From positions 28,478,501-28,542,500 of the forward strand of contig CM038908.1 in the NCBI GenBank assembly GCA_021904315.1: a stretch of DNA of 64,000 nt. Direction: 5' to 3'. Positions 11,923 to 25,828 of the stretch are shown here, in pieces. A model generated the notes under the pieces. The model did no database searches. It saw only the letters and a program-made list of their open reading frames with translations, and was not told the DNA's origin. Positions within the stretch are counted from its first letter, which is position 1, and each line of letters starts with the position of its first letter. This stretch comes from Sphagnum magellanicum. Lineage: Eukaryota; Streptophyta; Sphagnopsida; Sphagnales; Sphagnaceae. Both the position numbers and the translations under genes were made by a program.

Positions 11923-14900
11923 CTCATTAAATGTTCTTTCATTAAACATTTTTCCCCCAAGTTCATGTGAAAAACCCCAATGGCCGAAACATATGACTTG
12001 CAAAAATGAAAACATGTCGCTCTAAACAAAAACATTGTATATGTAACTCAAAACAATATGACTCAATCTCCATTATCTAACTTCAACAAAAATAAAATAA
12101 TGAACATAGATTGAAAGTTGAAACACTACTAACTAAACCTCAAGCCCATTAGCAAATAAAAACTTTTCAAACTAAGAATGATCAAAGAAAATGTTACACA
12201 TATTTGAGCTGAAGTTTAAAACAAAGCATCAAAGAATTTTTTTTGGTGAAATGTTAAACTTGAGGCCATTAGTTTCCACTTGAACAACATTAAAAAATTC
12301 AAAATGATGTAAAAAACACAAAGTTCAACAACATATAATGTCCATATGAAACCAAAATTTGTACCTAGCTCATGAGTTTAAATAATCCCACTACAAATAA
12401 AATAATTGAACTAAATTTCTACAAGATATGTGAAAATATTATAACATCCTTGGCTAGTAAAATTGAATCATCATTGAGACAATTTTAGGATGTTTGATTT
12501 ACAAGTAAGCTTCAATTTTGCATTTCTTTGTCACTTCCCATGTATCAAACATTTTAAATCATCGAAAAAATTCTTTAGCAATAGAATGTTTGAAAATATA
12601 TGCCCACAATTATGGATAGGTGTTTAACAAGTTGATCTTGCTATTTGCTTTTCATGAATGAAGTGTCAAAAATGTTTATTCATCTTCAATTAAACTCAAG
12701 ACTTGTACCATGGCCATCTTGGCAACCTTAAAATGTTTAAACATGGTGTGTTCCTTTAAAACAAATGAATTATATATTTTGCACCACAATTTTGCAATTG
12801 CATTCTTTTGGTATGGGGGCTCCATAACATTTGTAGCACATGATTACATGGTGCACTTAAATGTGTTGACATTAGGGTGAAATGTTAATGACGATAAAAT
12901 TAGGGGAAAAGAAGCAATTCCAACTTGCGTCATATGTGGCCTTGTAGAAATAAAAGATGTGAAGAAAAAAATTATTCTACATAAGCTTGAAGCCAATATT
13001 GATGATAAATAATCCCCATGACATTCATTAAATAGATAAAAAGGAATTTTGAAATGAGATCCCTAATCAAAGAGTTATCAATCATTACAAAACCAATAAT
13101 AAACATGCAACATATTAGAAATTAAAATGTTCAACGTTTGAATCATAAGCCAAATGCTACACAAGTTAACCTTCCTATGGGCTTGATAAGAGGGAATTTA
13201 GATGAGGTTTATATGGACTTGACAACAAGGATCCCAAGCAATATGTTTAGATGTCAATAAACATGTTTATCCCATCCACAAGTTCTCACAAATATTGAAG
13301 TTAAGTTTACCAATGAAAGATTAAAATCACAATAAGGTTTATGAAGTAACCACACCCTTCAACAAAGTGAAGAATGGCTATTAAACTTGATTTTATGAGC
13401 CTTAGCATGGAAACTAGTCATGGCAGTCAAGAAATAATGGGTGAGTAAACAATTTATGGTAGCCCATTGAAGGGCAACAATCTACAACAAAAACTTGTTT
13501 TATCCAAGGAAAAAGAAAAGGGGTATGATGAAAAATGGAAAAAAGAATGGATCATAAGTTCATAGTAAGAAAACAATTGGCACGATCAAAGCCAATTGCA
13601 ATGAAGTCCCTTGCAAATGACTCTTTCAAACTCCTTATTTCAAGATGTCACAAATGTACAAAATTGATCACAACGAAATTTTAAAAATTTGTGACAAGAT
13701 GTTCTAGATGTTAAAAATTCCTTTTAAGTAGAAAAATTGGAGAAATAACAATAACAAAACATTATGTTCAAGCCTTCCATGGTTCAAGAAACACACAATT
13801 TAAAATAAATCAATAAAAATTCTTGAATACTTAGCAAGTGGAAAGTTGTAATATCAAACATATGAAAAACTTTACCTTACAAAGTACTAAGTTCAAAACT
13901 CATCAAAAGTTAGTTATAGTTGGATCTAACAAGAAGTTTTGGGTAAGACAATGTGAAGTTGCAAGATCAACTCCTTGTAATGCACATAAGCTTCCTTTGT
14001 AAGGATCAATTGCAAGAATTAGTGCATCGAAACTCTAGCTATTTCCACGATCGAGTATTTTCTCCATTGGGTGCCCAAGCTTTTGAGAGATAAGAAAAAT
14101 TCAAAGAAGGAAAATTGGGATTTTTGTTGCCACCCATTTTGTCAATAAGTTCCCAAATCATGACCCCTTCCCTCATATGATGAACCCAATTTCCAGAACT
14201 TTGAGATGCATGTGTGAGGCTACCAAGCGAGGTTGAAAGTAAAGGTGCCATCAAGCCTCCATACGAGCAAGCTTTTGCATCCACCACATGTGGCCAATCT
14301 CCATTCTTCACTATTGCACCTAGGATCTCAGTTGAAGGAGAGCAAGAAAATGGTTGTAATATTGCATTAACCCCCGACGTTGCTCAATGAGTTGTGCTCC
14401 ATTGAGTTGGCTCCATGGCCCCTTGTCTTGTCTTGCATGGAGTTTCCAATAGCAAGCAAATGCAAATATGTTGATTGCCCATTGCAACCGTGATGAATGT
14501 TGGGCAAGTCAAGTGATTGGTAGCTAGAATTGTTTGCAAAACAAGTTACAAAATGATGCCATAGAATTTGTGGGTGATGTCATAGATGAATGTGTCGGTC
14601 AGCTTTGCGTATACCCTCTTGCAATAACCTTGTTGAAATGGTTGGAAAATGATATGTTGAATGTAGATGCTACTTTGCACTCTATTATAATTCAACTTTT
14701 GAGTGTGAATTTGGCCTTGTGAACTAGACATTTTTGTTAATTGTTCTTCACAAAATGTAAGTTCACAATTGTCAAAGTGCAATCATTTTTGTCAATATAT
14801 GTTATATAGTTGCAAATGTGTGTTTTGGAATGCACCCGACTCCCTTTTTCTGCCCATCAACCCATGTATGTAAAAGCTTAAACGAAAAAAAAACCAAAGA

Positions 14901-15896
14901 AACCCATCAACAAGACAAACAACAGATTTTAGTACATTTTGTCAAAATATTTAACTATTTCAAGAATTGGGTTTCACAGCTCCACTTTGAAATGTGAGAC
15001 TAATCACAAACTGCAAAGAAATCTTGTAATTTCTACTACAAAAAACAAGTAAAGAAATAAATTATGCATATATATGTATATATCATGATTTTTTTGGAGG
15101 AGGCAAAGTGCCAATATGGTGCCACCGCTTGGTCAAAATAATTTCAACAACAATTTTGCAGATCAAATTTAATATTTTGATTTTTCAAGTCAAATTTCCG
15201 ATAGCTCCATCAATGCAGCTTGATGCTTCGGGCTTGAGAACAGCAGCAACCTCATTTTACTACTTTCGGATTGCAACTTCCCCAGTAGAAAATTCTGGAC
15301 CAGAGTTTCCAATTAAAAAATAATAATGAATTTATGGAAGTTCTAATTCCACTTCCTCAAATCTCTTCTCTTCTCTACAGCAATATGAATACGAAATTTG
15401 AATACATAAAATACAGAGTCATGGATGCTCCCCCTCCCTTTCTGGTCACATTTGAAGCCACTTGCTGCTGCACATGACAAACCTGCCAAAAGAACACCAA
15501 ACATAATAGCAATACAAAATTAGTAACAATTGCTTCAACTTCCAGTCAAAAAAATCACAACCCAAAACCTCTTTATGACAATGAATCAATACTGAGATTA
15601 TTCTTCTTATGTTAATATAATACTGTTTGAAGATGGCAAGCACAATATCAAGTCAATAGTAGCTTTGACAAGAGATTTCTGTAAACATGTAACTGTGGGT
15701 ATTGATCAATCCACAACTTCCGTTGTGAATTTCCTATCACTAGTATGCAACTATGCAAAGAAAAACCTGTATCTGCAGCAATTTTTTCTGGTCGCAGAGA
15801 AAATCAAATTAGACTTAACAAATATATTTCCAAACAGTTTTTGAGATTTTTACTTGGGAGAATGAAAGTCTGAAGGAGAGCGCCTGCCAACCAATT

Positions 15897-18800
15897 CTAG
15901 GAACTAAGGCTGAAAGAAACTGGGTCTGTGTTCATAGACTCCAGATCATATTCATCAGCAACTATGATGGACGGTTTTCGCTTGAAGATCTGCAGTCACC
16001 AAAAATTCATCTTTGTGTGAGTACATTCCCTTGATGATGATGAGGACTACTACCTCGAATGGGCCAGTATCAGTACATGCTATGCTGTCTTCAAGCAAAG
16101 ATCGATCAAAGCAACAATGCAATCATGTCAAGAAAAATGTGGAATCTTTTTTTGGGGGGCAAGTGCTCAAAAATCCAACCTTTTCAAAATAAGGAAGCTC
16201 TGTATGAGCTGCCCATACTTCAAGAGAGACATCGCGCAGTGCGCCTGTAGAATCCACAGCAGGCACAACAGCCTACAAGAAAGCACAGAAGAAGATGTGG
16301 TCCATGAAAGCCAGAAGTACAAGAACCTTCCTTAAGAGCCACACAACAGTAGATTTACCTTCTAACAGCATTTGCTGTAGAAAGGACAGAGAGCACATCC
16401 TTTTGACAACAAACATGCACACTAAATGTGCCATCAAACTCAATTTTTTTTCTCTCCAAATTACAAAATCCAGAATAATTCTTTGCACCCAAGTTCCCTC
16501 AAAAGAGTCTTGCTAAGAAGGAGACACTCACAAGCATGACACTTCCGGGTCGCTGGTAGACATGGACATGTTCAATGGCACTGGTGTCACAGCGATCCAA
16601 TGCCACAGCAATGCGCATCACGGCACACATAGCCTGCACCTTCTTCTGCACCTGCAAAACTCAAAACCCAAAACCCAAACCACCACAAGCTTCTCAGGTG
16701 TTTAGGGTTTAGGGTTTAAGGTTTAGGGTTTAGGGTTTGTCATCATCATGCTCATCACCTAAGAAGAAGCAGTTTCTCCTTACTCTCAATGCTACTACTG
16801 TGCTAGACAATTCTAATGGCTTGCAGCTGAGAAAATCCAATCCTTTTTAATGATTAACAAGGCAAAATCAGCAAGTAAAATTTTTTTTACCTCTTCAGGA
16901 AGCATTGCAAAGTCTCCATCCTTTGAGCTTGGAACCTTCTTTCGATGGTATTTTGCAAGCAGTGCAATTATCTGCCCAAATCCACAAGCAAACAGATCTG
17001 AATAACAACAGGAACACAAGGCTTGTTGATCAAATATCATAACAAGATGTTACACTTGAGTCTGGATCAACTCTCTCTCGCTCTCTCTTTGGGTCTCCAA
17101 TTCCAACTGTGCAATCTTTTCAGCTTTCTACAATCCAGTATTCAAATAGCACACAGTGTGTGTGGAGGGCAGGATCCTGCCACTTCCTGATTCAACATCG
17201 ATTGCTGAGAAAACCAGAACTGCTTCAGCATGTAAGTGAAGATGGGTTTTAAGCTGTATATGTACCTCAATCTCCAAGGGACTATAGCCTAGTAGATGCT
17301 CATTATTCTGTGAGAAACCACCCACACAAAACCCAAGCCACCATCCCTGACAATTTCAGCTTTGACATATAAACTGTAAGTGTTTTGATGACTCTCAAGA
17401 ACAGGTTTCAAACTAGCAACTGAAAATGCCATCCTCCCTGGTTTTGTCAACCACCCCACACCCTGAAAAACAAAGCAAAACTATGAAATCTTGGCATGCC
17501 CACCAGCATTGAGCCACAGCAGACACCATAACTGACACAAAAAAAAAGGATGGGTAAGAAGGATATCATGGGTACTCATTGTTGGCTGTGAGAGTACTTG
17601 GAAAAGATCAAGAAAGGAGAAAAGAACCTTGATGAGGTAGTGGGAATGTCGGTGGTAAGCTTTGTGGTTGATAAACATCCCAACGTAGTGGAGGATGGTG
17701 GCTGCTTCCATCAGCTCTATATCATCCTCTTGCAGCAGTAATGCCACCTCTGACACACAGTCTTGTCCTCCACTTTTACATTCCTGGAGCCCAACAAGGA
17801 TTTCCTGCATCCACATTCTAATGGTTTTTACTTAGAAGATAACTCAGACATCCTCAACTGCAGGGCCATCAATTGGGTAGGTAGTTGCTCTTGTACCAAG
17901 GATTAACAACTCGACAGAAATATGTATGTATGTTTGTACCTTGGCAAGGCGAGCTGAATGTTGGGCGGACACCATGCGCTGCTCAGTGTTGAATTTGCTG
18001 GCAAGGTTGAGGACTGAGACACGCCGGATATTGACGCCCGGTGTATAGTTGGCAAAAGTATCAGCAAGCGCATCGACAATAACACCCTCACGCAAAGCGT
18101 ATGGTGACACCTTCATCTTCTGGATCCCTAAGGCCAGAAAAATCTCTTCCAGAATAATTGCACCCCCGACAATCACATCTGCACGCTTCTCGGGTAAACC
18201 TGGGATTTTTGTTCGCTGCTCTACAGTCTTGGCTTTGCACACCTAACAACAACAACAATTTAAAAAAAGACCCATGAAAACACATCCAAAACAAAAAAAA
18301 ACCTTAGCCACCCACAAACCACTGACACCCAACCATGACATCATAGCATATCCCAAATGGGTAGGCTCAAGTTTCCAAAAAATCTGCAAAAGAAGTCATG
18401 ATGGATGCAAATAGCAGATTTGAGAAATGTTTTCAAAATCACCTTCTTGACCACCATGGCAAGGTCATCAACAGTGAATTCACGTTCATGTAAAGTGTTT
18501 GAGTTACTGAGAGTTTGAGAGCCTGTGCTGGTAGCAGCTGTGTGATTGATCATCTGCTCGATACTTTCTATGGTGCCTGAGCTTCCGATCGCCATCTCGA
18601 ATGATGCACTCTGCACGTTTTCAATCACACCCGAGTCTGCCAATACAACTTGTATGTGTCGCCTCAGCTCCTCAATCTGGTAGTGTCAATGATGCACTCA
18701 TCAAACTTCCTTTTTATAGCTATTGCTTCAACAAACATCAAATAAGGAGTTTTTCTTCAGCTCAAAAGTTTTGGGTGGCAAATGACCCATCTCTGAGAAC

Positions 18801-19741
18801 AAACATAGAAAGGAGGATTTGGTGGTCATTGATGAAATTGCAAAGTATCCATTACCTGTTCCTTTTTCAGCTCTTCTCTGCTACGACCCAAACCTAGAAA
18901 TTGCTCGGACAGACGAATATGCCCAAGCTTCAATGAAGTCGCATACAATGGCTTGCCAGCTTTGCCAAGCACAAATTCGGTAGAACCACCACCAATATCC
19001 ACCACCAACACAGTCTTGTCATACACAGGAAGGGCTTGCAACACGCCTTGATAAATCAAGCATGCCTCCTCTTGCCCTGACAGAACCTCAATCTCCACTC
19101 CTGCAACTTCAAGCATGCGCCTCACAAACATGCGCCTGTTGCGTGCTTCTCGCACAGCTGAAGTGGCAACGATACGCATGTCCGCATTTCGCATCTTGGC
19201 CAGTTGCTTGAAGCGCTTGATCACAGCGAGTGCACGCTCCTCTGCATCCGGGGTAATTATGCTGATGTCTGGACTTCCGCTACCAAGCCGTACATCCTCT
19301 TTGGCTGTGTCAACAAGCTCAAACTGCCCTTGTTTGTCTGCTCGTACTACCACCATGTGAAATGAATTTGTTCCCATGTCCACAGCAGCAAGCATCTTGC
19401 CCTCTATCCCCCATCATCAAAAACCCATCAGTACCCAGAACAACCACTCCCACAAGCTTCAACATCTCTTGCACATCTTTTGCATCTTGACAATGAACCT
19501 GGAATGATCAATCAACACCTAGCTCCTAGACACACATGACGACGACGACGACGATGACAATGACAATTCATATCTGCTCAACTACTACCTGTTCTCTGCA
19601 TCCTCTTCACAACTAAGGTTGAAGAAAAAACCCTAAAAGACAATGATTCCAGATGCTGTGTTTACCTCTGCTGTGTCCCTTGTCTTTTGAGGGTTGAGCA
19701 ACACTACCATTCCCTGGAGCAGGAGTGGGTGGCAGCTCCAT
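15897..19741 (-). CDS. Ppx/GppA-family phosphatase with HD-like domain
   Basis: Bacterial relatives hydrolyse inorganic polyphosphate or pppGpp; the plant substrate is not settled by sequence. Ten exons on the minus strand (coordinates high to low): 19741-19666, 19403-18856, 18676-18443, 18242-17940, 17804-17628, 17307-17266, 16971-16891, 16651-16532, 16272-16180 and 15989-15897. All introns are GT-AG and phases agree, giving 588 residues. The actin-like ATPase-fold signatures are intact: AAVDMGTNSF near residue 31 and VVDIGGGSTEFVLG near 158. A second half-domain (VGGAIILEEIF) follows, then an HD-like C-terminal part (LHYVGMFINHKAYHRHSHYL; LLAKYHRKK; MRIAVALDRCD). The chosen ATG at 19741 precedes a Pro-rich leader. 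The same frame is open to an ATG at 20068, which would add 109 residues rich in Gln and Ser, so the true start is uncertain. No lesion is seen. Confidence 0.88.
16701..16738. repeat. Interstitial telomere-like repeat in Ppx/GppA intron
   Basis: Five TTTAGGG-type heptamers, one imperfect, lie in the intron between exons 7 and 8, about 50 bases from the exon at 16651. Confidence 0.9.
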
Positions 19742-22224
19742 GGATTCAACACCTTCTTGGGCAATTGCAAACAACTCCCAAGTTGGTGTCTTCTTCCTGG
19801 AAGAATGACCTGAACTACTACTACTACTACTACAACTACCACTACACAGAGGTGTGGCAAAGATTGCTGCTGTATCTTCTGCTCGAACAAGGCTTTTGAG
19901 AACCCAAGGAGATATTTTTTGCTGCTGCTGCTGTGGCAGATGCAATGAAGAGATGATGTTCCAGCTGAAGCAATTTGTCTGCGAGTGCTGAAGTTTGCAC
20001 CAACCTAGCTTCTGCCCCCCAAAAAAAAAACAAATACCCATTACTCCCAACCTCCATTTCTCATGCAAAAAGGGTTTTCAAGCTCTCCTAAAAGAGTCAA
20101 GAAACAATTGTCTTTGGCAAATTGTCTAGCTCTGGAAAGAGAGTTGGGTAGAGAAGAAAATAAAATTACAGCAGCATGTGTTGGTGGTATGTGAGATAAG
20201 GAAGTGTCAAAGATGGTGCCTTGTACCTGGACTCCTCCTCCAACTCCTCCTCCTAATCCTCCTGCTGTTGCTTCTACACACCACACCGAGGTGGGAAGCA
20301 TGGCAACAACTGATTCCTTCTCTGGCTGAATTCCTCAAGCTGCAAAAATCACACACAGAAAGCAACACCCAAAATTCCAGATTTTCAAGAGGGGGAAAAA
20401 AAATTTTAAATCCAAATTGCTTCTTGAGGGAGCAGCAAATTTCACGCAGACATGAAGAAGAAGAAGAAGAAGAAACAAAACCCAACAAGAAACTTGTCCA
20501 GACCTTCTTATTACAACAACAACAACAACAACAACAACTTGTGAACAAAGGAACCCAACAACAAACAAACAATCTCAAAATATTGCAACATCCAAAAATT
20601 GTGTACAAAATCAAAAAAATCTCATTACCCAAATCTTTTTTTTTAAAAATCATTTCCTTCCACGTTCCTGTGAAATGGGTTTGGTGGATTTCACATGTCA
20701 AAAAACTTCACAGCAACAAGTCAACATGATGACCATCATCATCATCATCTTCTTCTTCTTCTTATTATTATTATTATTATTTCATAGAAGCTGCACTGGC
20801 AACAACCTTTTACCTACTTCAAGCACAAATTGATAAAAAGCTTTGAAATTTTTTTTTTTTCAGAAAACAATTCTCACCTGATACCAGCAAGGAAACCAGC
20901 TAGTTGCAACAAACACTGCAAAGAAGAAACAACAACAAGATTTGTCTAAGAAGAGAAGATGCAAAACACACAAGATTCATAAAGATCCAAAAGAACCCAA
21001 AACAAGCCAAGCCAAGTCAAAGCACATGACCCCACCATCACCACCACCACCACCACCACCATGACATTTCCAAGCTCCTTGGGAGTGAGGTTTTCTCTTC
21101 TTTTTTTTCTTTTTTCTTTTTTGGGTTTTGTGATGGTTTGTTGTTGCCCTTGGATATTGTGTTTAGATTCATTATAGAGTATAGTAGTAGCTTAAGAGCT
21201 TTTAGAGGGATTTTGTTTTTTTTGGGGGAGTTATCCCCAAATAGAAGCTCTAAAGGAAGGGAGTTTTTAGTGGGTGCTTTTTAGTGTCATCCCCAAATAG
21301 AAGCTTACAAGGAAAGGCTTACTTGGAGTTTTTCTTTTGTTTACCCTACTACCTTGGTCAACTTCAACACTAATTTCAAAAAATTGTTGAAATTTTCACC
21401 CAAAATTTTGTGAAGGAAACTATTGAATCTTCAACAATATTCTATTTTTCAAAATGAAAATATCAAATTTTAATTCATTATTCAACATAAAGTGTGTTGA
21501 AGCTTACCAAGGTTACTTGGGTATCTTGTTGTTGTCCCCTTCTTGTTGAGTTGCTTGGGAATCAAGTGACATTGGCATAGGTGGTTTCTTTTGATTGGGA
21601 GGTTCCCCCCTTTTTCTCTCCTCTTCTTTTTTTTCCCTCCAAAGGTAACATGACCCCCCCCAATTTTGTAGTAAAGGCCATATAGGTAACCCTAGTGATT
21701 TCATTAAACCCTAGTGATCTTACTAAGACACCCACCTATGATGATGAAGAAAACCTCCCAAAACTTTATTGCAAGAGAACACAAACAAGAAAAGGAAGAA
21801 AGGGTGTGTGTGGTGGCATCACAGCTCAAAGTTGATCACCACCAATACTTAGCACTCCATTGGAGTGCTTCTTTGGAATTAAAGGTCACTTAGGTAGGTG
21901 TATAAGAAGACAAAACCACATTTTTGTCATTTTTTTTGTGTGTGTGTGTGTGTTTCTCTCTCTAGTCAAAAGGTACATGCATAGTTTAATCTTATTTTGA
22001 TGCCAACTTTGTTGAGGTCATGGACTAGAGGATTTTGCTAGTAGAGAGACAAAAGAAATTGATTTCTAAGGGAGATGATAGGGTATTATATTACCTATTT
22101 AGGTTTAGCTTATAAGACCTAAAGTAGATAGATTCATTCCTTGTCCAACTCTCAAGTCATGTTTAAGTTTCCTTTGGGGCACTCTCTTTTGAATCTCCAA
22201 TTTGAGCAGTAGTAATAATAAGTG

Positions 22225-22270
22225 ATATTACATATAGTAAAGGACGTCGGGATGAGAAATGAAGCCTCCC
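22225..22270. repeat. Dispersed repeat related to 56648-56700
   Basis: ATATTACATATAGTAAAGGA followed by ATGAAGCCTCCCCTGAATTC closely matches the block at 56648-56700. Both are followed by CpG-rich sequence with GTCCGG/TCCGGA motifs. This suggests two copies of one unnamed dispersed element. Confidence 0.6.
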
Positions 22271-24499
22271 CTGAATTCGTGCGTCCCGTCATCCGTCCGG
22301 TCATCCTCCCTCTGTCCATCCGTCCGGTTGTCCATGCGTATGGACACCCTGGAAGCTCCGAGGTTGCCGGCTGCACACCATCCCTCTGCTGAGTCTGACA
22401 CTCCAGCTTTCAGCCCACCAATACTGGGAAGGAAAAAAATCAGGAATGAAATAATAATAATTTAAGATGATGATGTTGTTGTTGTTGCGGAAATGTTGCA
22501 AGTTAGCCAATAGCACCTGGGTGTTTAACCCATATGCTTTGCCCAAAGTTCAAACTCCCCTATAAATAAACTATAATCCAAGGGTGCATATTTGTTTCTA
22601 TTTTGCAACTGGGGGTTCAAAGAGGTACTTCTACTTGGGGCATGCCCCAAAGTTCCAAAACAATTGCAGGTGGGCAAATCAATATGGCTCCATTAAAAAA
22701 AATAAAAAAGTTGTGAGGGCACCCATGATGTAATTAATATGAATCACACTATGACATTCCAAAGAACACCCTAGCTAGTCACCTCTTTTATTAATTAGAT
22801 GAGGTGCCTCCCAATTTTGTTGTTTTTTTTTTCACAATGAACCAATTTGATTGGCCCATCACACAAAAAAATGAAACTATGGAGGCTCCCCAAGATAGAA
22901 GGTTCTATTTTGAAGTATTGAGTTCCTCTCCTTTGGCCCACCCATATGGGTGAAAGGAGGACAACAATTTGCCAAAGCATATGGGATTAAAATGAGATGC
23001 TATGGAGAATATGTTGGGGAATACATTGGGAACTTGGGCAACATATTGGGAACCCATTGAGAACTTAAAGGGAACACATTGGGAACGAGAGAAAAATGAA
23101 AAAAGAAATCCTTCTAGCTCCCAGCAAAGCCTTGGGTGAGCACCTAATAGCAATTTAATTCAGTTTCCATGGCCACAAGGCATTTCACTCCTTCAAAATG
23201 GTCCATTTTGTGAAGCAGAAGGCCCCATGCCAGATTTTGCTGGACTCCACAGAGGGGTGTAACCCCAAGGTAAGTGGGTAACTGAAGCACCTAGTTGGCA
23301 TCCTAGGTGGCACACACCTGTGCATACTACTATTTCCAATGCACCCAAAAAGGATATGAGGGTCCACCTCTAAAGTATTCTTTTCTCTCTCTTGTTGGGG
23401 TTTTATGATTGGCCATAGGAATACTGTTATAGGGTTTCATATCTTCTTTCAAGTTTACACTTGGCAAGTATTCACAACTTTCATCTTTTGCTTTTTGAAT
23501 GCTCCAAGACCCTTTTCTCATGTCCCTTCAAGATTTGACAAGTGACACATAATTTTTGTGTGTGTGTGTGTGTGTGTGCATGTGTGTTTTTATAGAGAAA
23601 CCAAAGACCTAAACCTTTAGTCCAAAAATTCAAGAGCACAAGCTTAGTTAGGTTTTTGACATGTGTTTCAATGACCATGGACATGGGAATTAGTTTATGA
23701 TGACAATATGTCATATAGTTTGGAGCCATTGAAATTAATTTTTTTACCTTTAGGTTTAGGTGTAATTTCAAATTACCCTAAATAAAATAAAATAAAATAA
23801 AATAAATTTATGTGAATTTTATTTGCCTATGGAGTTGACTATTTTTTAACCGTTAAAACTCCCAATGGTTCAGAAAGAAATGTGGAACTTCAACAAATTG
23901 TTGTTAAAGGGATCCTAGTAATTTTCTTCTTTTTTTTATAAATTTTTAAAAATAAATCATTTCAAGATTTAATTTAATTCTTGTGATACATATGCTACAA
24001 TTTTGTGTTTAAAACATTGTATTTACACACACCTATTATTATTATTATTAGTGCCTTAGTAGCAACTTCAACACAAATTATATTATTTTTAGAAATGCCA
24101 ATCTTTTTCCCAAAATGTTTTTTTTCTTTCTCAAAGAGACTTTTTTTGTGAAGGAAAATGAAGAATCTTTTTGAAAATATTGCAATATCACAAATTTCAA
24201 TATATGAAAATTGCAATAGCTATCAGAATATAAAGAGCTATTGCAATATATTAAAAAACACATTTGGGATTTTCTTCCATCATCTTATTTAGGGATTTTG
24301 GACATTTGAATAATAATAAGGATACAACAACTTTCATGTTGAATTTTTTTTAAGGAACATGCTTTTTTTTATTTAAAAAAATAAAAGGGAGACTTTATTC
24401 ATGTGTGTTATTTAAATCCATGAAATTATAATATTGAAACATAAAATAGCCTCTCTTAATACCCAAACCCTAAAACTCATCAACAATTTAACAAGAATC

Positions 24500-24526
24500 C
24501 CTTAAACCCTAAACCCTAAACCCTAA
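24500..24526. repeat. Interstitial telomere-like repeat
   Basis: Three perfect plus partial CCCTAAA heptamers followed by an A-run. Two further single motifs are at about 24468 and 24568. Confidence 0.9.
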
Positions 24527-25828
24527 AAAAAAAAAGAAAAAACCCCTGAAAGGTATCTTTTGAGCCCTAAACCCTAATCTTATGTTCATAGAACTCCTAT
24601 GTGTCTGTCTGTGCTGCTTTGCTTTTTGGTATGTGTCTCTGTGTCTGTGTCTGTGTGCTTACATTTTCTCCAAAACAACTTGTGAAGTCCAACAACCATC
24701 CACAACAAGCTGCTGCTGTTCTTGGATGATGAGTCCCTGATGTACAAGAAGAGATTGTGCTGTTAGCTTGCACTTGGTGCAGCTTCTCTAGACAGCAAAA
24801 CCCATTTCTTGGCCTTCCTTTGGAAGTTTTATCTGATGGGTTTCTTGTTCTTGTTCTTGTTCTTCTTGTTCTTCTTCTTGTCTGAATAGCATCTGTCTGG
24901 GTACCTACCTACCTACCCTTATGTGTTTTCTTACCCCTTTTTGTTTCCATCTGGGTTTTGGGTTTTTGTTTGGTTGACCTAGATTGATAGATTTGATGGA
25001 CTGATTGATAGATAGATAGATGGATGGATGGATGGATGGATGGATAGGTGGAAACTCTTGGGTTTTGATTGTTGCATGATCTCTGGTTTCTAGTAAACAT
25101 TTATTTGAACTTCAATCAATGATCTTCAAATGCAAAATGAAGAAATTCAGACATGAAGAGATCATGTGATTGAGAACTCTAGGGTTTTTCTTGGCTGAGT
25201 CTTGAGAAATTTTTGAATTTGTGTAGATGAGAAGTAAAAGAATGCCAAGCTCTGAGGATTCCTCATCTGCAGCAGCTTGGATTTCTGGCATTTGGGTTTC
25301 AACAAACTCCTTGCTAGACTGGAATAGTGTTGGTCAAGGAGAAAGACAGATTACTCTTCTTCTTACTTAGCTGTTTCTCTTCTTCAGGTTTCATGGCTAT
25401 CAGATTTGGAGGAGACTAAGTTTTTTTCTACCCAGCAGCAGTAAGTAGCTAGGATGAATTCAAAGGGTTGAGAACTTGATGGGGTTTTGCCATTTGGCTG
25501 GTTGCTGGTTGCTGGATCCCAAGAGAGTTGAGATCATGTCATAGCTCTGGCAGACTTCAAACCCTTGGAAATGGAGTGAGGGGGAAGATTGATATAAGGC
25601 TTTGATACCTTTGAAGGCCAGGGTTAGCAGAAGAAGAGAAGAAGAAGAAGTTGGGAGTGTGGTAGGGTGGTGTTGCAAAAGAGAAACATCACAACCGGTT
25701 TCTCTTGTTGCTTTGAAAGGCAAGGCAAGGCAAGGCAGCACCGCCACCGTCACCAGGTTTGTTGAATTTCAAAATTTGCAGCAGAACCTAGAGATGTCAT
25801 CCTCGATAGGGTTTTTGACAGAGGAGCA

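Larger units (their letters stand above)
10461..15896. other. AT-rich spacer with one LTR-like insert
   Basis: The spacer between the PPR and Ppx/GppA genes has no recognisable protein. It contains the 11048-11863 insert and its flanking duplications. A 90-residue open frame on the minus strand (14039-14311) has balanced composition but matches nothing I know and may be a transposon remnant. The last few hundred bases before 15897 are probably the 3' UTR of the Ppx/GppA gene. Confidence 0.5.
19742..25828. other. Spacer and probable promoters between Ppx/GppA gene and MRF pseudogene
   Basis: The part up to about 20750 is probably 5' leader and promoter of the minus-strand Ppx/GppA gene and carries GAA, ACA, CTT and ATT triplet runs. 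Nothing coding is recognised from 21000 to 24900. This stretch includes a CAC run (about 21036-21060), a TG run (21940-21953), a dispersed repeat near 22225, a GGGAAC-rich block (22995-23090), a TG run (about 23557-23578), an AAAAT run (about 23781-23806) and a telomere-like repeat (24500-24526). From about 24600 the sequence gains CTT and GATA/GGAT runs and may be the leader of the MA3 pseudogene. Confidence 0.5.

Noticed and set aside
14039..14311. 90-residue minus-strand frame with balanced composition
   Set aside because: No recognisable domain, no splice context and an AT-rich spacer; kept only as a possible transposon remnant.
19633..19890. Minus-strand frame with a long valine run
   Set aside because: It is a frame-shifted reading of the serine/trinucleotide run in the Ppx/GppA leader; the frame that splices onto the phosphatase motif is the neighbouring one.
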